A stretch of DNA of 64,000 bases from Promethearchaeota archaeon (GTDB taxonomy: Archaea; Asgardarchaeota; Thorarchaeia; Thorarchaeales; Thorarchaeaceae): contig WJMJ01000123.1 of NCBI GenBank assembly GCA_014728035.1, positions 40,299 to 104,298 on the forward strand, in the 5' to 3' direction. Below are positions 63,607 through 64,000 of this stretch, piece by piece. Numbering within the stretch: position 1 is the first letter of the stretch; every line of letters begins with the position of its first letter. The translations under genes were made by a program, and so were the position numbers. The notes beneath the pieces are model-generated. The model was not told where the DNA came from. It saw only the letters and a program-made list of their open reading frames with translations, and ran no database searches.

Positions 63607-63628
63607 TTTTAGTCCCATGGGACCAAAA
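63607..63628. promoter_or_regulatory. Operator-like palindrome at the predicted start site
   Basis: GTCCCATGGGAC (63612-63623) is a perfect palindrome flanked by TTTT and AAAA (one mismatched pair). It covers the predicted transcription start of the Hsp20-like gene, the expected place for a heat-shock repressor. Confidence 0.5.
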
Positions 63629-63653
63629 AGTCCCATGCTAACAACACGTACTA

Positions 63654-63699
63654 GAAGCCCAACTGGTGACTCAAAGGGCGGATACCCGCCCTGGGCTTC
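63654..63699 (+). promoter_or_regulatory. Structured 5' leader hairpin of the Hsp20-like gene
   Basis: An outer stem, GAAGCCCA with TGGGCTTC, encloses an inner hairpin GGGCGG/CCGCCC with loop ATAC. The ribosome-binding sequence TAGGAGG follows at 63705-63711. The structure could act in termination, RNA stability or temperature response. Confidence 0.45.
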
Positions 63700-63722
63700 C
63701 CTAGTAGGAGGATGCCCACAAA

Positions 63723-64000
63723 ATGATAGATGATGATTTCGACAAAATGATACGCCAAATGTTCGAGCAATTCTTTGGAGGTACTCTAAGTCCTAATGGA
63801 ACAGGTAGTAATACCATGCGATTCAAAGTATCCCAAAATCCTGGATCAAGCAGAGAACCAGAAACACATACTGGTCCTTTTCTGGAAAAGATTGATCTTG
63901 GAAATGAAATCTTGATAGTAGTTGACACTATAGCAGGAGAACCGATGGTCAAAGTAGAAGGTAGAGAAGTGACCATTTCATCACCATTAGATAACAAACC
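63723..64000 (+). CDS. Hsp20/alpha-crystallin-like protein (3' truncated by window)
   Basis: The frame is open to the window end (92 codons seen). It starts MIDDDFDKMIRQMFEQFFGG, with a Thr/Ser/Asn-rich linker, then the strand pattern IDLGNEILIVVDTIAGEPMVKVEGREVTIS, which fits the beginning of an alpha-crystallin domain (Hsp20). The archaeal small heat-shock chaperones have this layout. It sits behind a structured leader with an operator-like palindrome. TAGGAGG precedes the ATG by 11 bases. Confidence 0.6.
   Translation, partial: MIDDDFDKMIRQMFEQFFGGTLSPNGTGSNTMRFKVSQNPGSSREPETHTGPFLEKIDLGNEILIVVDTIAGEPMVKVEGREVTISSPLDNK

Noticed and set aside
63654..63699. Possible tRNA or small RNA gene
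   Set aside because: The stem pattern does not form a cloverleaf and there is no T-loop consensus; C/D boxes are not in place. A leader hairpin explains it better.

Overview
The window looks like a chromosomal stretch of an archaeon, most likely an Asgard archaeon (Thorarchaeia-like; lineage inferred, not proven). The archaeal signs are TATA-type promoters, topoisomerase VI A and B, NreA with a C-terminal PCNA-binding motif, endonuclease Q, a COG1202-type Ski2-like helicase, F420-dependent methylene-tetrahydromethanopterin reductase (Mer) and a DUF131 membrane protein. The eukaryote-like signs are two tandem RNA polymerase subunits that align with full-length Rpb5 including its N-terminal half, a roadblock/LC7 protein, two longin-like proteins, a leucine-rich-repeat protein and a split Alg13/Alg14 pair. 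Coding density is high. No gene-free gap exceeds 300 bases, and I saw no tRNA, rRNA, CRISPR array or transposase.

Layout. 1-5.6 kb: end of a surface protein, an MFS transporter, a DASS-type anion transporter and small unknown genes. 5.7-10.4 kb: a three-gene unit ending in the COG1202 helicase. 10.4-13.8 kb: zinc-ribbon proteins, a metallo-beta-lactamase-fold gene, Mer and a coupled unknown gene. 15-20.6 kb: a zinc dehydrogenase, EndoQ, a small HTH/Zn-ribbon regulator divergent from a secreted protein, a membrane HTH protein and NreA. 20.7-25.5 kb: membrane proteins, a GspF/TadC-like protein and a ribbon-helix-helix regulator. 25.5-31.6 kb: EamA transporter, a 41-residue desulforedoxin-like protein, the two Rpb5-like genes, a dolichol/phytol-kinase-like protein, and CinA-like, HD and TatD hydrolases.

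31.6-45.7 kb is largely a surface-glycan region: two sulfotransferases, GT4, GT2 and GT-C glycosyltransferases, a CapK/PaaK-like adenylating enzyme, a family of repeated membrane modules and Alg14/Alg13. It is interrupted by a GlcD-like FAD oxidase and a CCG iron-sulfur protein fused to an SCP2-like tail. 45.9-52.2 kb holds a basic-tailed unknown protein, the LRR protein, a PD-(D/E)XK nuclease, a transglutaminase-fold protein and a coiled-coil/HTH protein. 52.2-56.4 kb holds an AmrS-like radical SAM enzyme, the longin-like pair, a NifB-like radical SAM enzyme and the roadblock protein. 56.5-62 kb is one strand: site-2 protease, Top6B, Top6A, a coiled-coil/winged-helix protein and a second PD-(D/E)XK protein. 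The window ends with a COG2509 flavoprotein and the start of an Hsp20-like gene behind a structured leader.

The points most worth following up are the duplicated full-length Rpb5 with an operator-like palindrome at the second copy's promoter, the Top6A whose TOPRIM DxD motif reads D-M-S, the NifB-like enzyme with all expected cluster ligands next to a roadblock gene, and the longin plus winged-helix paralogs.
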